A stretch of DNA of 64,000 nucleotides from Trichopria drosophilae (taxonomy: Eukaryota > Arthropoda > Insecta > Hymenoptera > Diapriidae): contig CM059585.1 of NCBI GenBank assembly GCA_030407085.1, positions 4,705,001-4,769,000 of the forward strand, given 5' to 3'. This document shows positions 1 to 12,956 of this stretch, piece by piece. The notes beneath the pieces were generated by a model. It worked only from the letters and a program-made list of their open reading frames with translations. It was not told the origin of the DNA and made no database searches. Every line of letters begins with the position of its first letter. Within the stretch, counting starts at the first letter, position 1. The position numbers were made by a program, and so were the translations under genes.

Positions 1-3000
1 ACGAGAATTTTTTTCAGGAATTTCGGATTATCGGAAAAAGTAATGAGATATCTTATAAGCTCTTTCCAGAAAATTTCAGTGGATTTTCACGATCTACGGT
101 ACTTTATTGTCACCTGCCCCATAGATGATCTTTTTCAATCAGCATATGGTACTGATACAACAGTCCAGATGTTGTACATCTGCTGCAAGGGTCGATATTT
201 TCTTTGTTGTCCATGTTTCAGAAATTTGTATAACGTCAGAACTCATACAAATTCCAACACTACACTGTGCAAATAGTTTTTTTATTAATACTATGAGCAG
301 GGTAACAAATGTTGTGGTACAAAGTTCTGAAGAAAAAGAAGAATATTTTCTGATTTAAAGAATAATTTAAAAACTTGACATAACATGAAGAATTTTTCAG
401 GGCGGATCCTCATACAAATATTTAAAGAACTATCGTCAAAAATAATGGACTCTTCTGGAAAAATAACCAGGTGTTTTATAAATTCAAACATTTTTTCCTT
501 TTTACTAATATTTATATAGAAAATACAACGTTCAAATAGTCATAATTTGTTATAACAATTCATTAAACATTTGAGAATTTTCTGACTATCCTTTACTGTA
601 CGAAATTCTTATAAAGTTAAATACACCATTAAAAAAATTAACTAACGAACTTTACTTATCATTTTCAGTAATTTAGCTTAATTTTAACATTCATTACGCC
701 ATTTTTTTCATTATTTTTGTCGAAAATTGCTGAAATTTTATCTACTGTTAAAAACTCCACAGATTTATGGTAAAATGTTCAAAAAATCTCGTCATTTTTA
801 ACATAAGTTTGTCCCTAAATTATCATCTTAACAAATTTTTAAAATAATTTCTCTGCAGTTATTAAAAAATCATTAATTTGAACAATAGACATATTTACTT
901 TCATCAATACCCCAAAATTTACTCCATTCTTAAAATTGAATTAAAATCATTGTTAAAATACGAAACACTAAATACAATTTAAAAAAAAAACAGAAGAAAA
1001 ATGTCCGCAAATTTAATAAGGTTTTTATGAAAAATTGTGAACATAAATTCTATGACGAGGTATTCAAACAACCATTTCGCGTTACTATTTTAGTATCCGG
1101 AACTAGATTGTTTCTTCTCATGACGGTAGAATAAATAAGGCAAGTAATTACCCACGTAAAAAAGTTATTAAAAATATTGTCATAGATATGAAATCATTTC
1201 AAGGTCTAAATAAATATCTTTTAAATTTCTAATCGTTATTATTAATTCTTAGTACCATAAACCGAATTAAATAATATTAAATATAATTCCTACATTTTTT
1301 TGTTATATAAAAATGGCACGAATAAACATATTTTAATATTATTATTACATTCATAACATTCCGAAATAAATGTCATGTACTACTATTTTAACATTCTTCA
1401 TCATTAAAAGTGATAGAAATCCTTAAATGGCGTGTCTAAATGATAGATAAATCAAAAGAAAGCGTATAGTAATTGACACCACTAAAAATAGAAACTAAAA
1501 GTGATTGAGGGACTGAACTTGAAGATGTCATAGCTAGTTGCTAGAGTTATTAGTAATCTGGAAGGGTCGAAATGAAATAGATTAGATTAATTCATGGCGT
1601 TTTAAAAGCAAATTTTTCTTTTTAGCAATTTTTTTTCTAAACGATTCCAATTATTTGATTAAACTACGATTAAATATTTTTGATTAAAAAAGTGAAATTT
1701 CGAGATCAGATGATGGCCGAGGACAATGTCAAACGTTTTTTGCTTTAGATTGTTAAACGAGTTTGCTACTATAACCTTGTTTCGGCTGCTTCTATCCAAC
1801 GAGTATTTCACTTGACAGATATTCAACGTGTAACACTTGAGAAATAAAAATACCCTGACACGATTTCGAAAAAGATTTTTATATAAATTCTTGTATAATA
1901 AACAACTTTGAAATTGTCACAAATTACAAAAAAAGTATGTTAGTATTAATATCTTATGATCGACGAAAATGAAAATGGATCTGATATTCTTTTTTTTCAA
2001 TGGTATTCCAACATCTTTTCTGATATGAAAAATTCTTTAAACCTCTAAAATTTCCATCCTTGTTCAGGATAATTTGTCAATAAACATCTACAGTAAGTGA
2101 AGAAATTAATTAAAAAAAAAAAAAATTTAGTTTCCGAAATTTAAATTAAATTCATCAGTTTTTGGAACCATTTTCATTATTCAAAGATAATTTGTTGGAT
2201 TATCTGAAAGGAATTTCTTTGATACTTATCAAATCTAATTATACCTAAAGCAATAAATAAATTGCATTTGTACTTTTATTTTCAGCTACAATTATTTGTA
2301 CTCGAGACACACGTGTAAGTTTCATTGCCAGTAAAATTATATATAAAACGCGATTTTGCAATAACAATAGCGGACACAACAATGATCATTAATTAAAACA
2401 ATCTTCGTACGATTTTGAAATTCGTAATCGTCATTAATCTTTAGATTATACATTACTGAAGAATTGAATCATTAAATCATCAAAAAACTACATATAGCTG
2501 ATTAATTATATATAGTTTTGCTCTATTTGGACTTTGTAATGAATAAAAATGAAAAAGAAATGTCTTAAACCTGAATACTCTTTTTTTTTTTAAAGAGAAC
2601 ATTTCCTTTATTCCACAATTAACTACACGTGTACCTGATCAAAATAACATTTTATTTAACTCACAATAAAAAATGACTTCATTTTAATAATATATGCTTG
2701 TAATTCAGAAAAAAAAACGCGCTACCGAGTATCGCAAGGATGATCTAGCGTCGATCTTGAATGAATAATGCATCGATGACTAACGCATAATTCAATTCGA
2801 AATATTTTCCGAAATGTCTCGTCCGACGAACCAGAAATAGACACGTCGGCTCCTTTTTTCCCTCATACGTGTCCTATTGAAAAATCGGAAAAATCACATC
2901 GACAAAAAAACCATGCCAATTCTGGCGAAAATAGATGCGACAGGAATGCTCCCACCTGTAGGTATACCTGCCAACTGCCTACGCGTTATGTAGTCTGCGA

Positions 3001-5060
3001 TGTTTTCCGGCACTCTGCAGCTATTTTCCGTCCGAATTGGCTTCGGCATCAAGGTCGTGAAAATTCAAGGAAATTATTAGAGATCGCTGATTACCCCGAT
3101 GAGATACAAAATCGCGACTACTTTGTGCCAATCCGCTAATTCGATAAAAATATGCTTTAAAAAGACGGGACTTGGAGGATGTTATATAACACTGATGCAT
3201 AACAACATTTCCGAATACGCGCAGTATATTAATATCCAAAGAAGGTACATCGTTATTCATTTGTGTACGTGAAAAAAAATATTTTGTCTATCGATTAAAA
3301 TGAATAATATTACCGTTAGGAATTAGTAGCTCGAATTATTTCATGAGCGAAACGATCCCTATCGCATCTAAACTTAGCGTAGTCTTTCTAATTTCTGACT
3401 AATTTTTATGATAAAAAAGACAAAAATAAATACGATTTTGTACACTATGACAAGAGGACCAAACATGAGATACATTCTTTAACTGTTCACCAACAATCGC
3501 TTATCACACTTCAACATTTTTGTTTAGTTACCCTGTTTTAGGCTTTGTCAAGGTTGAAAAACCATTATCTGGATATGAGATACCCAAAATCAGTTAGGAT
3601 TTTGACCTCTTTAACTACTCGGAACTTAAGATGAAATGCGGAACAACGTAAACCCTGATTCAAATTTCGAAAATATTATCACCCCGCCCCTCTCCTTGCA
3701 TTTGAAAATTTTAACAGTAAATGCACGCGCATGTAAATTACAGACACGCCGAGAGAATTCAAAAAATTACGCAATTCAACTAGTGACGTCCATCAGCGAT
3801 TAACGTCATCGTCAATGCTCTCGCGTATGCTACGCAAGTAGAGACCTTAAGATATCCGTTTTTCTTAGCGGTAACGCACTGCGATCGGTATTCCATTTCC
3901 TAACACTCAAAACTCAAAAAGTGTCGGTAAGTTACGAACTGATTTTTCAAAAATATTAATAAACTTCGACCGAAAAACTTTTCTTAATTGTTTCGAAATA
4001 ATGGACTAGTTAATCGAACCATTTCATAAACATAAAACGAGTTTTTGTAGAAAGGAGTTAATTTCACTATTTGTTATACTAAACCAGGCAAAAAGTACAG
4101 TTCCATTTCATTTACTATTTCTTTGTATTTAAAGATATAATCTCAGGTATAGGTAACGAAGTAAACAAAAATTACTGAACTAACCTAACCTAACGTGGCT
4201 TATGTGGAATAATGACTGAAGAAAATACTAACTAAAAATACAACATGCAAATTTGATAATAAAGTTTAATTACAGCCTAAAGTATTATTGGCAGGTATAA
4301 TATTAAGCAGTGGATTAAAAAAATGTATGCCCTTCAAACAAAATTTTGAGAAATACTAAATTGATTAATTTTAATTCTTTGATTATCAAAAACGGAGAAA
4401 AGAACATTTTTAATTCAGAATACCAGGCATAACTTTAATCAAAACTTGGAATACTTTTCTCGAATTAAATTAATATTTATACTTAATAAGTTTTGGCAAT
4501 AAGACAAATTTCGAAGATCGATTTTTCACGAAGTTATTTTAAGGTTACCCAGTGCGAAAGTTCTCAACAATAAGAATTATAAACTTTTACTTTCCACGAT
4601 TTGAAATGTTTACAAAAAAAAGTATTGTCTTTGTTAGACACTTTATCTATGCATTATTCTTTTGGATTAACTAACCATTATTATTATTTTAAAATAAAAT
4701 ACTTTGATAACATTTTAAATTTCAATTGAAATTACATTTTAATTTGTCAATTTAAAAAAAATGAGAGGCATCGCTAACTGCGACACGAAGGTACTAAAAA
4801 ACAACAGAGTGCCTTTAATATATCAACGGCATAATAATTATATTAAAACGAGATGAGCGTTTCGACTGGCTGATGAAGAATGTGGACGCGATGTATATAA
4901 AGCATACTATCGATGGTCAACTGATATTTTTAAAAGTGACACGTACGCATACAACTACAACAATGTAAACAAAATAAAGGCGATATACTCTCAAGCAAAT
5001 CGATCCATGGTAATCACGAACATTGATGTTTAGAAACCCATTCTGTTTGTCGTTTTCCTA

Positions 5061-5404
5061 CACCGAGAAAAATATTTTGTAAACTAAATAAAATGACGTT
5101 TAGAAAAAAAATATTTAGCTAACTACTAACGGCAGTTAGCTGTAGTTAGTTTGTTTGTATAACTCAGTAAAGTTAATAATAAACAAAATTTTAGCTGAAA
5201 CGAAAAACATTTGTTCCTTAGGCTTGGCAGCTAAAATTTAGTAGCTGCAGCTAACTTTATAGCCCGTGTAGCCTGCAGGGATTATATATTTTGTAGTTTT
5301 TATAGCTGCATTAGTCAAACCCACTAAAATTTAGTTAAACCAATTTTTAGTTAGTCACTTGAATTAAACTTGGCTTTAGAAACTACTAAATATTTTTCTC
5401 AGTG
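5061..5404. mobile_element. Tc1/mariner-like MITE, 344 bp
   Basis: The ends are inverted: CACCGAGAAAAATATTT at the left and AAATATTTTTCTCAGTG at the right, differing by one base, each flanked by TA (the expected mariner-type target duplication). The interior is full of TTAGCTAACT-like palindromic motifs and has no ORF. It sits in SERCA intron 1. Superfamily assignment rests only on TA flanks and terminal repeats. Confidence 0.7.
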
Positions 5405-7699
5405 TAAAAAACCTATTATTTAACTTTTAATGTTTCCTTTAATCACGTATTTAACTCTAACCGTATTTTATTGTATTATTTCTGTTTTAAATTTCTAATT
5501 ACTCAATGCTGCATTTCTGTACGACATTGAACGAAGGAAGTCTTAACACGTTCGTCGATAATAATAAGAATCAGCTGTAAAAAAAGGTTATAATCGATGT
5601 CTTGTACGTGTATTACATATTTCAATACCACAAAGTCGGATTGTGAAACATTTTTTAAAATTACGTTATAAATTACGAAGCTGAAATTACGTTAATACAC
5701 TGAACTTAAGTCGGTACCTAAATATTTCGTCAATTAAAACTAAAATGTGGTTGAAATTACTTAATATACCGCTGCTAACAAGCAACATTAGGCATGCTCT
5801 TATTTTTCGTATGCCTTTAAGAGGAAGATTATTGTGTCTTTAAAGGTGAACGACTTAGTACAAACTAATCCTGTATATTGAAATTATGAGTCGGTGACCT
5901 TTTTGAAAGGGGGAAGAATTAATAGTCTATTTTTACTTAATAAAACTTCGTATAGGACAGTAAATCTTTATTTGAAGTAATATTTATTGTATTAATGAAC
6001 AAAAGAAATATTTGTTAAATAAAAAAAGATTTTTTTCTTATCGTGAAACGTAAAAATGTCAAGTATTTTCCATTTTTAAACTTTCTTTATTACATTAAAA
6101 ATAAATGCATAGTATACGGAAATTAACCTTGGACGCATTGTAAAATAACAGGAGGAAAACAATACCTAAAAAGCTCCAATTAATTTAGTGCAACAATAAA
6201 TTTTGTTCATCAAGGCAATAAAGAGTCACTCCAAATTAACCCTTTTCACTAAATAATATCCTTTTAATACGTTGCAATATAAACATCAGGTTAATAATTA
6301 TTAATTTTCAAAAAATCATAAATAAATAAGCGAATATTTTTACATCACGCGTTACATCTTTAACGAAAAAAAAATCTGTTTTTTATAGAAAATATTTTTT
6401 ATAATAGATTTTTCTAAAAATATCCATAACTCCTAACAGGTGAGATTGCCACATTCTAGTTTTATTTACGCGTGAAGCAAAAAATAGTATTTTATTTTTA
6501 TGTAACTGTCTTGAAAATAGGTCTTAACATTGAAAAACAGTTAAACTAGTAACATAATTTTTGTTATTAGCTTAAGCGTTGTCAACGTAGTTAGTAGGGA
6601 TTACTATTTCACTTTAGAAACTTTAATTACGATAACTTAATTATTACTCTTCAAAGTTAGGTAATAAAAACGAGCGGAAAATTCATATTGTAGAAAAAAA
6701 CTTCAATGTTTCTAATGCAATGAATTAAGTCATTACATACCAAAATTTTGTTATAATCGTGGGTCAAATTTGTTTGTAATTTGTAATTTTTTTATTTAAC
6801 TATTTGCACAAGAGAATTACAACGAACCTTGAATAATCGAATTCTTGTCTGTCAGTTCTGATGTGAGAAATCCCGACCTTCGATACTACGTGCATAATTT
6901 AAGAACAACGTAATAATTAATTAAATGTAGAAAAGCCGTGGAAGGACAGGCTTGCCTAGTCGACTTTCAAAAAATCAATATTAAAATCAAGCATTTGTAT
7001 TTCTCTTTAAAAAAAAGTGCATTTCGAGATCGTTATCAATTAAGTTACTTATCTAAAGGGTTTCTCTCAAACCCCGAACAAAACCGATTGTAAATCGCTT
7101 GATCCATTTAGCAACAGCGACACCACTTCTACAACTCTGAGAAAACTTTATGCCATTTGTCTAATAAGACCACATAAATTTTCAAAATTTTACAAATTTC
7201 AAAAGTTGGAAACTCAATTTTTTACACAATGAAATAACATTTGATTTTTCGAATCGTTGATGGTTTGAGGTTAACTTATTGAAATCTCATAATTAGCATC
7301 GATTACAGACGGAAAATGGTGTATTCTTTAACGACTTCCGGAAGAGACACACTGAAAATAGATTTTAATGAGCTGTTAACACTTCACGTATCAAACAATT
7401 CCATAATTCTGCAATACTCAATCATAAATCATAGTGTAACCTACTAACCTAACAACGTCAGTGATTTGATTTTGTTATCTTTATTTTTACCAAAATATAT
7501 TTAGAGGTTAATAATTACGAAAAGAATAGTTCTCTAGGAATCTAAATTAATCAAGACTTAATAAAGACAAGTAAGTTTTATATAATAAGAAGTTTTGGTA
7601 AAAATAGTAAAATTTACTATACTATTTCATTACATTATAATAAAGATTAAATCTGCGGCAAAGATTGCTAACTACCACGAATATATTGATATAATAATA

Positions 7700-7775
7700 A
7701 TTATAAAATAATTTGAGTAGGAATCGAACCCTATTATACTAATCCGTAATCCAGACTCTTCACCATTCTTCCACA
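7700..7775 (-). repeat. tRNA-like relic, copy 1
   Basis: On the minus strand there is a perfect B-box (GGTTCGATTCC), preceded by a stretch (about 7720-7765) that aligns over about 50 bases with the tRNA-like copy at 8044. The A-box half is degraded (ATGGTGAAGAG). The T-stem does not pair well, so this is not a functional tRNA gene. It is more likely a tRNA pseudogene or tRNA-derived SINE fragment. Confidence 0.5.
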
Positions 7776-8043
7776 AATCCATTTATTTAAAAATAAACCA
7801 ATGTTTAATACCGAATTTTAATTAAAAGTTTTCTCCCTCCTACAAACATTTCAACAAATTTATCGTGAAATTAAACCGGAAAATGCATTCAATATAATAT
7901 TAATGGAATATATTTAATTACTGTAAACGGAAGAGATTTTAAATATTTTTACTTTAAATTTGAAACGTTTACAAGCGAAAGAAAATTTATTAATTAGATC
8001 TCGGTAACAACTATTCGTTATTTATGTGAAATTTAAAAACAAG

Positions 8044-8115
8044 GACTGTAGCCGAGTGGTTAAGTTCCTGGATTATGGATTGGTGCAGTAGGGTTCGATT
8101 CCTGCTCGAGGAAGT
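8044..8115 (+). repeat. tRNA-like relic, copy 2
   Basis: It has an A-box-like TAGCCGAGTGG, a B-box GGTTCGATTCC about 45 bases later, and a T-run (pol III terminator-like) directly after. The acceptor ends do not pair and the T-stem has two mismatches, so a working tRNA is unlikely. It shares its body with the copy at about 7.7 kb in opposite orientation, which makes a small tRNA-derived repeat family the best reading. Confidence 0.5.
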
Positions 8116-9237
8116 TTTTTTTTTTTATTTTCAAATCTTACTAAATAAACTTTTCCCAATGTTTCTATAATAATCCAAAGGATTTTTGAAATATAAAAAA
8201 AAAACTATATTTATTTTTCGAGATAGCGGCTTCGATATGGCTAGCCATTAATTTTTATTATCATATTCGTAATCAGGAGGCAAAAATACATCAAATTCAT
8301 TTAAGAAGATGTGTCTCGTTCAAAGATTTACCAAATGTAGTTCTTGGAATACAAATGCAATCCGGAAGTGTTCCTAATATTTCAAAAATATATAAATCAT
8401 CCTGAAAAGTTAAAAATGTCAAGTTTTTGTTTAAATCACTGTTCCAGATACCAATGTGTTATCAACGACGTTCAAAAAACGAAATCATCGTTAATTATAA
8501 TGTCGATGCCCGCGTTGATTTCTAATAAAACAACCGAGAGAACTCTCAGAAGGTAAAAAAATAATCAAACGGAAAGTTAAACTTTTTCCCGCTCGAATGG
8601 GGAATTGGAGTAATTCGATCGTTTACTCTTCCGGGGAATAACCTAATAGATATTTTTGTAACGTTTACTACTCGGCAGCCCTCTGCACTATTTTCAGCTG
8701 TAAGATAATCGTTGCAGTAGTACTTATGTCCCAGTTAATGCCCACGTACAAAATAAACATCCTTTGCGAAAGAAAAAAGAAATACAATTAAATTGCGCCT
8801 CGTGTCCACGCGTTTAGGTGGAGTAATTTTATCGATAGGCTTACGTCGATACTTTTTTTTTTCTTTTTTCCTCCTTTTTTTTAAACTCGGGATGATTTTA
8901 TTTTTAGCACGATCCTTCAAAGTACCTTAAATAATCGTTGACATTTGTTTTGCGTTTATTTTCAAATATTTGAAGGAATGGAATTCACGTTTTTTTCCCT
9001 TTCGAAAACATTGAATGGAGAATGATGAGAAATGAATGTATTTTTATTTGAGAAACTTGTGGCAAAAAATACCAATTCTGCTGCAAAAACAATTTGAAAA
9101 AAAACTGAGAGAAAATAAGAAAGTTTGAAACGTTAAAAATAGTAGAAAAATAAAAAGAAATATTGAATAATGAAAACACAAGAATAAAATTATGTGACAT
9201 GTGCAATGTGTATGATTAAGCAAAAAGAAAAACTTAC

Positions 9238-9355
9238 CATTGAGACCATATTTTTCTTGATTCCTTTTCACCTGGTCAGGTGATAAACCCCTATCCGCTT
9301 CAACATTGAAATAATTCACTACTTCATCTACCGTTTTACAATGAGCGTCCTCCAT
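9238..9355 (-). CDS. SERCA: SERCA calcium-transporting ATPase, first coding exon
   Basis: Sarco/endoplasmic reticulum Ca2+ pump (P2A-type ATPase), which moves cytosolic Ca2+ into the ER/SR using ATP. Only the N-terminal exon is in the window: 39 codons plus one base, starting MEDAHCKTVDEVVNYFN and running through GLSPDQVKRNQEKYGLN, then a phase-1 donor (G|GTAAG at 9238/9237). This matches the cytosolic N-terminus of animal SERCAs, where the next residue after YGLN is Glu, in agreement with the split G codon. The start ATG (9355-9353) is the first in-frame Met of the conserved N-terminus. All transmembrane, actuator, phosphorylation (DKTG) and nucleotide-binding parts lie beyond the left edge. 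The open frame continues past the donor into intron sequence; that extension is not protein. Confidence 0.92.
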
Positions 9356-9424
9356 GATTGTTGTTTCGCCGAAACTTCACAAATCTTGATAGCCTCTATA
9401 ATCAATCATTCACCCGTTAAGTTT
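9356..9424 (-). other. SERCA: SERCA 5'UTR portion of exon 2
   Basis: Upstream of the ATG on the minus strand, a long pyrimidine tract ends in TTTTACAG (AG at 9426-9425). Transcribed leader therefore begins at 9424, giving 69 nt of 5'UTR in the same exon as the start codon. The acceptor implies at least one further upstream non-coding exon. Confidence 0.75.
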
Positions 9425-10495
9425 CTGTAAAAAAAAAAAAGAAATTTTTGTTAAACACCAATAAAGCAAACATTACAATTAGGGATACTTGGCCAGTGTG
9501 GATCTTTCGGATAGTTCTTTATTTGTACGATTCTTAATTAATAACTTTTTTGAAGGTTACGGTAAACACAGATTCACGATTAAAAGTTCAGCGAACATAA
9601 AAGTTTGTTTCCTTATATATTATCATATAAACGAAAAGACATTTTATGTTATTCTTTTTATGTATATAAAAATAAAACAACATACGATTACAAAAAAAAT
9701 TGACAATTCCTATAGAACTCATTAAAAGTTCATGAAACTGACAGGTAAATTAATGGAAAATTGGCTCATTTGGAGTTATGTCACACGAGATAATCCTAAT
9801 TGCGATTTCCAATAATTGAGCTTAACTCATAATTTGATCTTTTCTTAACATCTGCAATGTGCAAACAAATATTTTAACAATTTTATCTGGTGCTTTTATT
9901 TAAAATACTTTTATTTTTCATTTTCATTTCGACACATAAAGATTTCATGTTTTCTAAATGTTACGATTCTAATTTTAATGTGGATTTTATTAGGAATCTA
10001 ACATAAACTCCAAAACATAAGACAGTCGTCAACTTTCATATTGTAGAATCTAATCGTTAACTTCATTTTTATCCATGCTTAAAATTTTCAATTGAAATAT
10101 ACGCAGAAATGTTTTTGAGTAATGATAACACTGCTGTCGCTGAAATCACTATTTTATAAGTTGATGAGTATTTTTTTGTTCAAAATTACAATCTTTCTCG
10201 GCATTGAAATTTAATGATTAAATTAATTAAAAATCTATTTTTTTTTTATTTTACAAACGGGTATTTGCCCATAATTTCCATGATATAACAATAAAAGTAT
10301 ATATAACATATGTAACTGCATAATTATAATTTAAAATAGTATTTCACAACATACAATTAAAGAACATAAAAAAGAAAAAAATAATTTATGGTAAATAGTA
10401 AGAATTACAGTATACTAGTATTCTCGCACTACATATTTTAATTTCAGTTTCGCTGTCAATGGTTGAAGTTCTCGTAGCTCTCTCAACTTTTTTAA

Positions 10496-11211
10496 CCACT
10501 TCAATGGTAATGGATCATATATGTACAAAAAAAATTATTGACAAACGTGGTAATGGATCATATGTGTACATTTTGCAATAACTTTTATAATTCTGAATGA
10601 ATTTGCATGAAACAAAATGGTTGTCAAAATGGGAAAATTCAAAATGGCGGCTGTAAATTTGCTAAATTTATTAAAATGTGCGGCGCACATTTTTCTTTAT
10701 ACGGAAAACAGCTGAAAATTGTTACTCGGGAGTTTTCGGGGTCGCCGATTACGAGTCTGAAGTTAGATTTTGAAAATTCAAAATGGCGGATCCAAGATGG
10801 CCGACCGAAATGCGAAAAATTACCCAAACTTTATGAAACTGGGTTCTCGGGGGTTTTCGGGGCCGCTGATTATAAATCTGAAATCAGATTTTGAAAATTC
10901 AAAATGTCGGTTCCAAGATGGCCGACATAAATGTAAAAAATTTACTTGATTTTGATGAAAGTTGGTACTCGGGAATTTTTTGGGTCGCTGATTACGAATT
11001 TGAAGTCAAATTTTGTAAATTCAATATGGTGAATCCAAGATGGCCGACATAAATGTGAAATATTACATGATTTTTTAAATGATTAATTAAATGTTAAATG
11101 ACATATTTTAGGAAAAAATGGAACCAGTGTTTCACTGTTTTTCGATATCTTAAGTAGAGGGCTGTACCACTTCTGGCACACTTTTTTTTTTAACAGCTAC
11201 CACTGAAGTGG
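10496..11211. mobile_element. piggyBac-type MITE with internal 121-bp tandem repeat
   Basis: Flanked on both sides by TTAA (10492-10495 and 11212-11215). Terminal inverted repeats are CCACTTCAATGGTA and, read inward from the right, CCACTTCAGTGGTA (13 of 14 identical). TTAA targeting is the hallmark of piggyBac transposases. No transposase is encoded; the 95-codon frame across the middle is an artefact of the tandem repeat. Confidence 0.7.
10634..11060. repeat. Tandem repeat, ~121-bp unit, about 3.5 copies
   Basis: The landmark TTCAAAATGGCGG recurs at 10638, 10777, 10898 and 11020 (the last two degenerate), spaced 139, 121 and 122 bases. Each is followed by a CCAAGATGGCCGAC block and a TACTCGGGAGTTTTCGGG block. 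The same unit recurs once or twice at 45.02-45.18 kb, so this is a dispersed family and not a local expansion only. Confidence 0.8.
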
Positions 11212-11963
11212 TTAATTAACTTATTACTAAAAACTAATTTATATTGTCTGAATTTTTAATCTGTCACAGTTGAAGATTCCTCGAGTGTTAACTTTAATAA
11301 AAATTGAAATAAAATTTAATAATGCTGCAATGAATCTTTCATATTGTAATAAAATCCTGTTGACGAATATCTCGAAATTTTGCAAACAGTACATTCAAAA
11401 TCATTTTTCAACAAATTTGTAACTATACATTCTTGAAAATTTGATTCGTTTGAACCAGAAAATATAAAAAAAATAATTAAAAATTTGACATCTCCGATTT
11501 GAAAATTTTAAACTTACCATGAAAATCGTAGGACACAAAAATATTACAGAAAATAATCTTTCAGTACAAAATTCTTTTGGCACAGGAAAAATGTTATTAT
11601 ATTACTGTAATTTTATGTCGAGTTGATTTTCTTCTTATACAGAACAAAATTGTGTTATCACATTGTTTTTTGCCACAGTTATCAATAGTATTTTTGCGTC
11701 CTATGATTTTTGTTACGAAATTATATTTTTGGCAAAAAAAGTCTCGAAATCACTGACGACTTCCAAACTAAAATAACAATTGTTGGAAATGCTCAGTTCA
11801 AATTTTAAGCACAACGAACTTATGATGTCACATTAAACTGGGAGTTTACCACTGATTCATTTCAAATTTGCAGAAATTATCACTAGTATTTTTCTGACTA
11901 AAAGCTGCTGTCAATTAATGTGTTTCGGTAATATTACTAGGTTGATGGTAAAAAATTTAAGTA

Positions 11964-12129
11964 CAGTAGGACCTCTCTTATTCTAATTAGTAAAGTTTTT
12001 CAAGATGGCGACCTCTCTTATTCTAATTTTCCCCTTACCCCCACTTACTTTGCTTGTGATTTGTGGACAATATTTTTTGTTGACTTTTCATATGATAGTG
12101 GGAGAATTAGAATAAGAGAGGTCTTACTG
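11964..12129. mobile_element. pogo/Tigger-type MITE, 166 bp (intact reference copy)
   Basis: TA-flanked (11962-11963; 12130-12131). The ends CAGTAGGACCTCTCTTATTC and, inverted at the right, GAATAAGAGAGGTCTTACTG are long and near-perfect. A second inner CTCTCTTATTCTAATT motif follows the left end. CAGTA ends plus TA duplication are typical of pogo/Tigger elements. This uninterrupted copy shows what the split copies at 48.7/51.3 kb and 55.1/58.0 kb looked like before insertion. Confidence 0.75.
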
Positions 12130-12956
12130 TAAAGAGCCATTGAAATTTAAAAAAAAAATTACTTTTTTTGCAATAACTCTGCTTTTTTTTAAGTTAAAAT
12201 TCCTGAGAACATTTGTCCTATAGTGAATATTTCTGAAGTTATGGCCTCAAAAATGGTAAAAAAGTCCAATTTTTGTGGTTTTTCGCATCTAACTCATTTC
12301 GCAAAATAGCTAACGAAATGTCAAACTAGAAAAAGTTGTAGAGCTTGAAAAGACGAAGAATTTGCCCTCTCCTATGTTTGTTTTTAATGAAAATTGAGTC
12401 TGCGGGAACACTCTTAATGTTGTAGAATTTGTGACAAAACCATATCGTCAGTACCAAAAACGTTTTTCGTCAATGCAGGAAAAAGTTACTTTGAATCAAT
12501 TATTAGTCGGTTGGCATAGACAAAAGGATCACCCTGTATACATTGAACTATCGGAGGTTTACCGTTCTATGATTTAGTCGCTATTGTTACTAAATAATTT
12601 AGTGTAATATTTCTAAAGTTTGATGCAAGAAACGTCATTGGTGAAATATAATTTAAATAAGTTTTTACAACGGATCAGTCAAAAATAATTAAATGTGTTT
12701 ACTTGCAATTATAAAAATATATTTTTTTGCACAAATTTTTAAGTTTTGTCCTAACGAAATTTAAAAATTGAAACATAAAGTTCCATCTATTGAAAACACC
12801 TTTCTGTTTATATTATACCTACATTTATTAGGGACTTTCAAAATGATTTATTATGTCTACCTAGTGTCAAATGATGCAAAACATATTTGAAATTTGCAAC
12901 GTTGAAATTATGTAAAAACGGAGCGTTACTTAGAATTGGAGTAAAATAATTGTAAG

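Larger units (their letters stand above)
1..9237 (-). other. SERCA intron 1 (partial, >9.2 kb)
   Basis: Everything left of the SERCA donor at 9237-9236 (GTAAG on the minus strand) is intronic if the gene is normal. The next conserved SERCA coding block (downstream of the exon-1 Glu) is not found on the minus strand to the window edge. The sequence is AT-rich with no convincing ORF. It contains a TA-flanked MITE (5061-5404), two tRNA-like sequences (about 7.7 and 8.05 kb) and somewhat GC-richer patches at 2.7-3.3 and 3.7-3.9 kb (the latter with a TGACGTC CRE-like motif), which might be intronic enhancers. A short CCTAA run near 4183 is only about three units long. Confidence 0.7.

Noticed and set aside
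4183..4196. CCTAA repeats like insect telomeres
   Set aside because: Only about three units; far too short for a telomere or interstitial telomeric block.
8044..8115. Functional tRNA gene
   Set aside because: A- and B-boxes are good, but the acceptor ends do not pair and the T-stem has mismatches.
10607..10894. 95-codon plus-strand frame and 62-codon minus-strand frame
   Set aside because: Both lie wholly in the 121-bp tandem repeat of a MITE; the peptide is a translation of the repeat.
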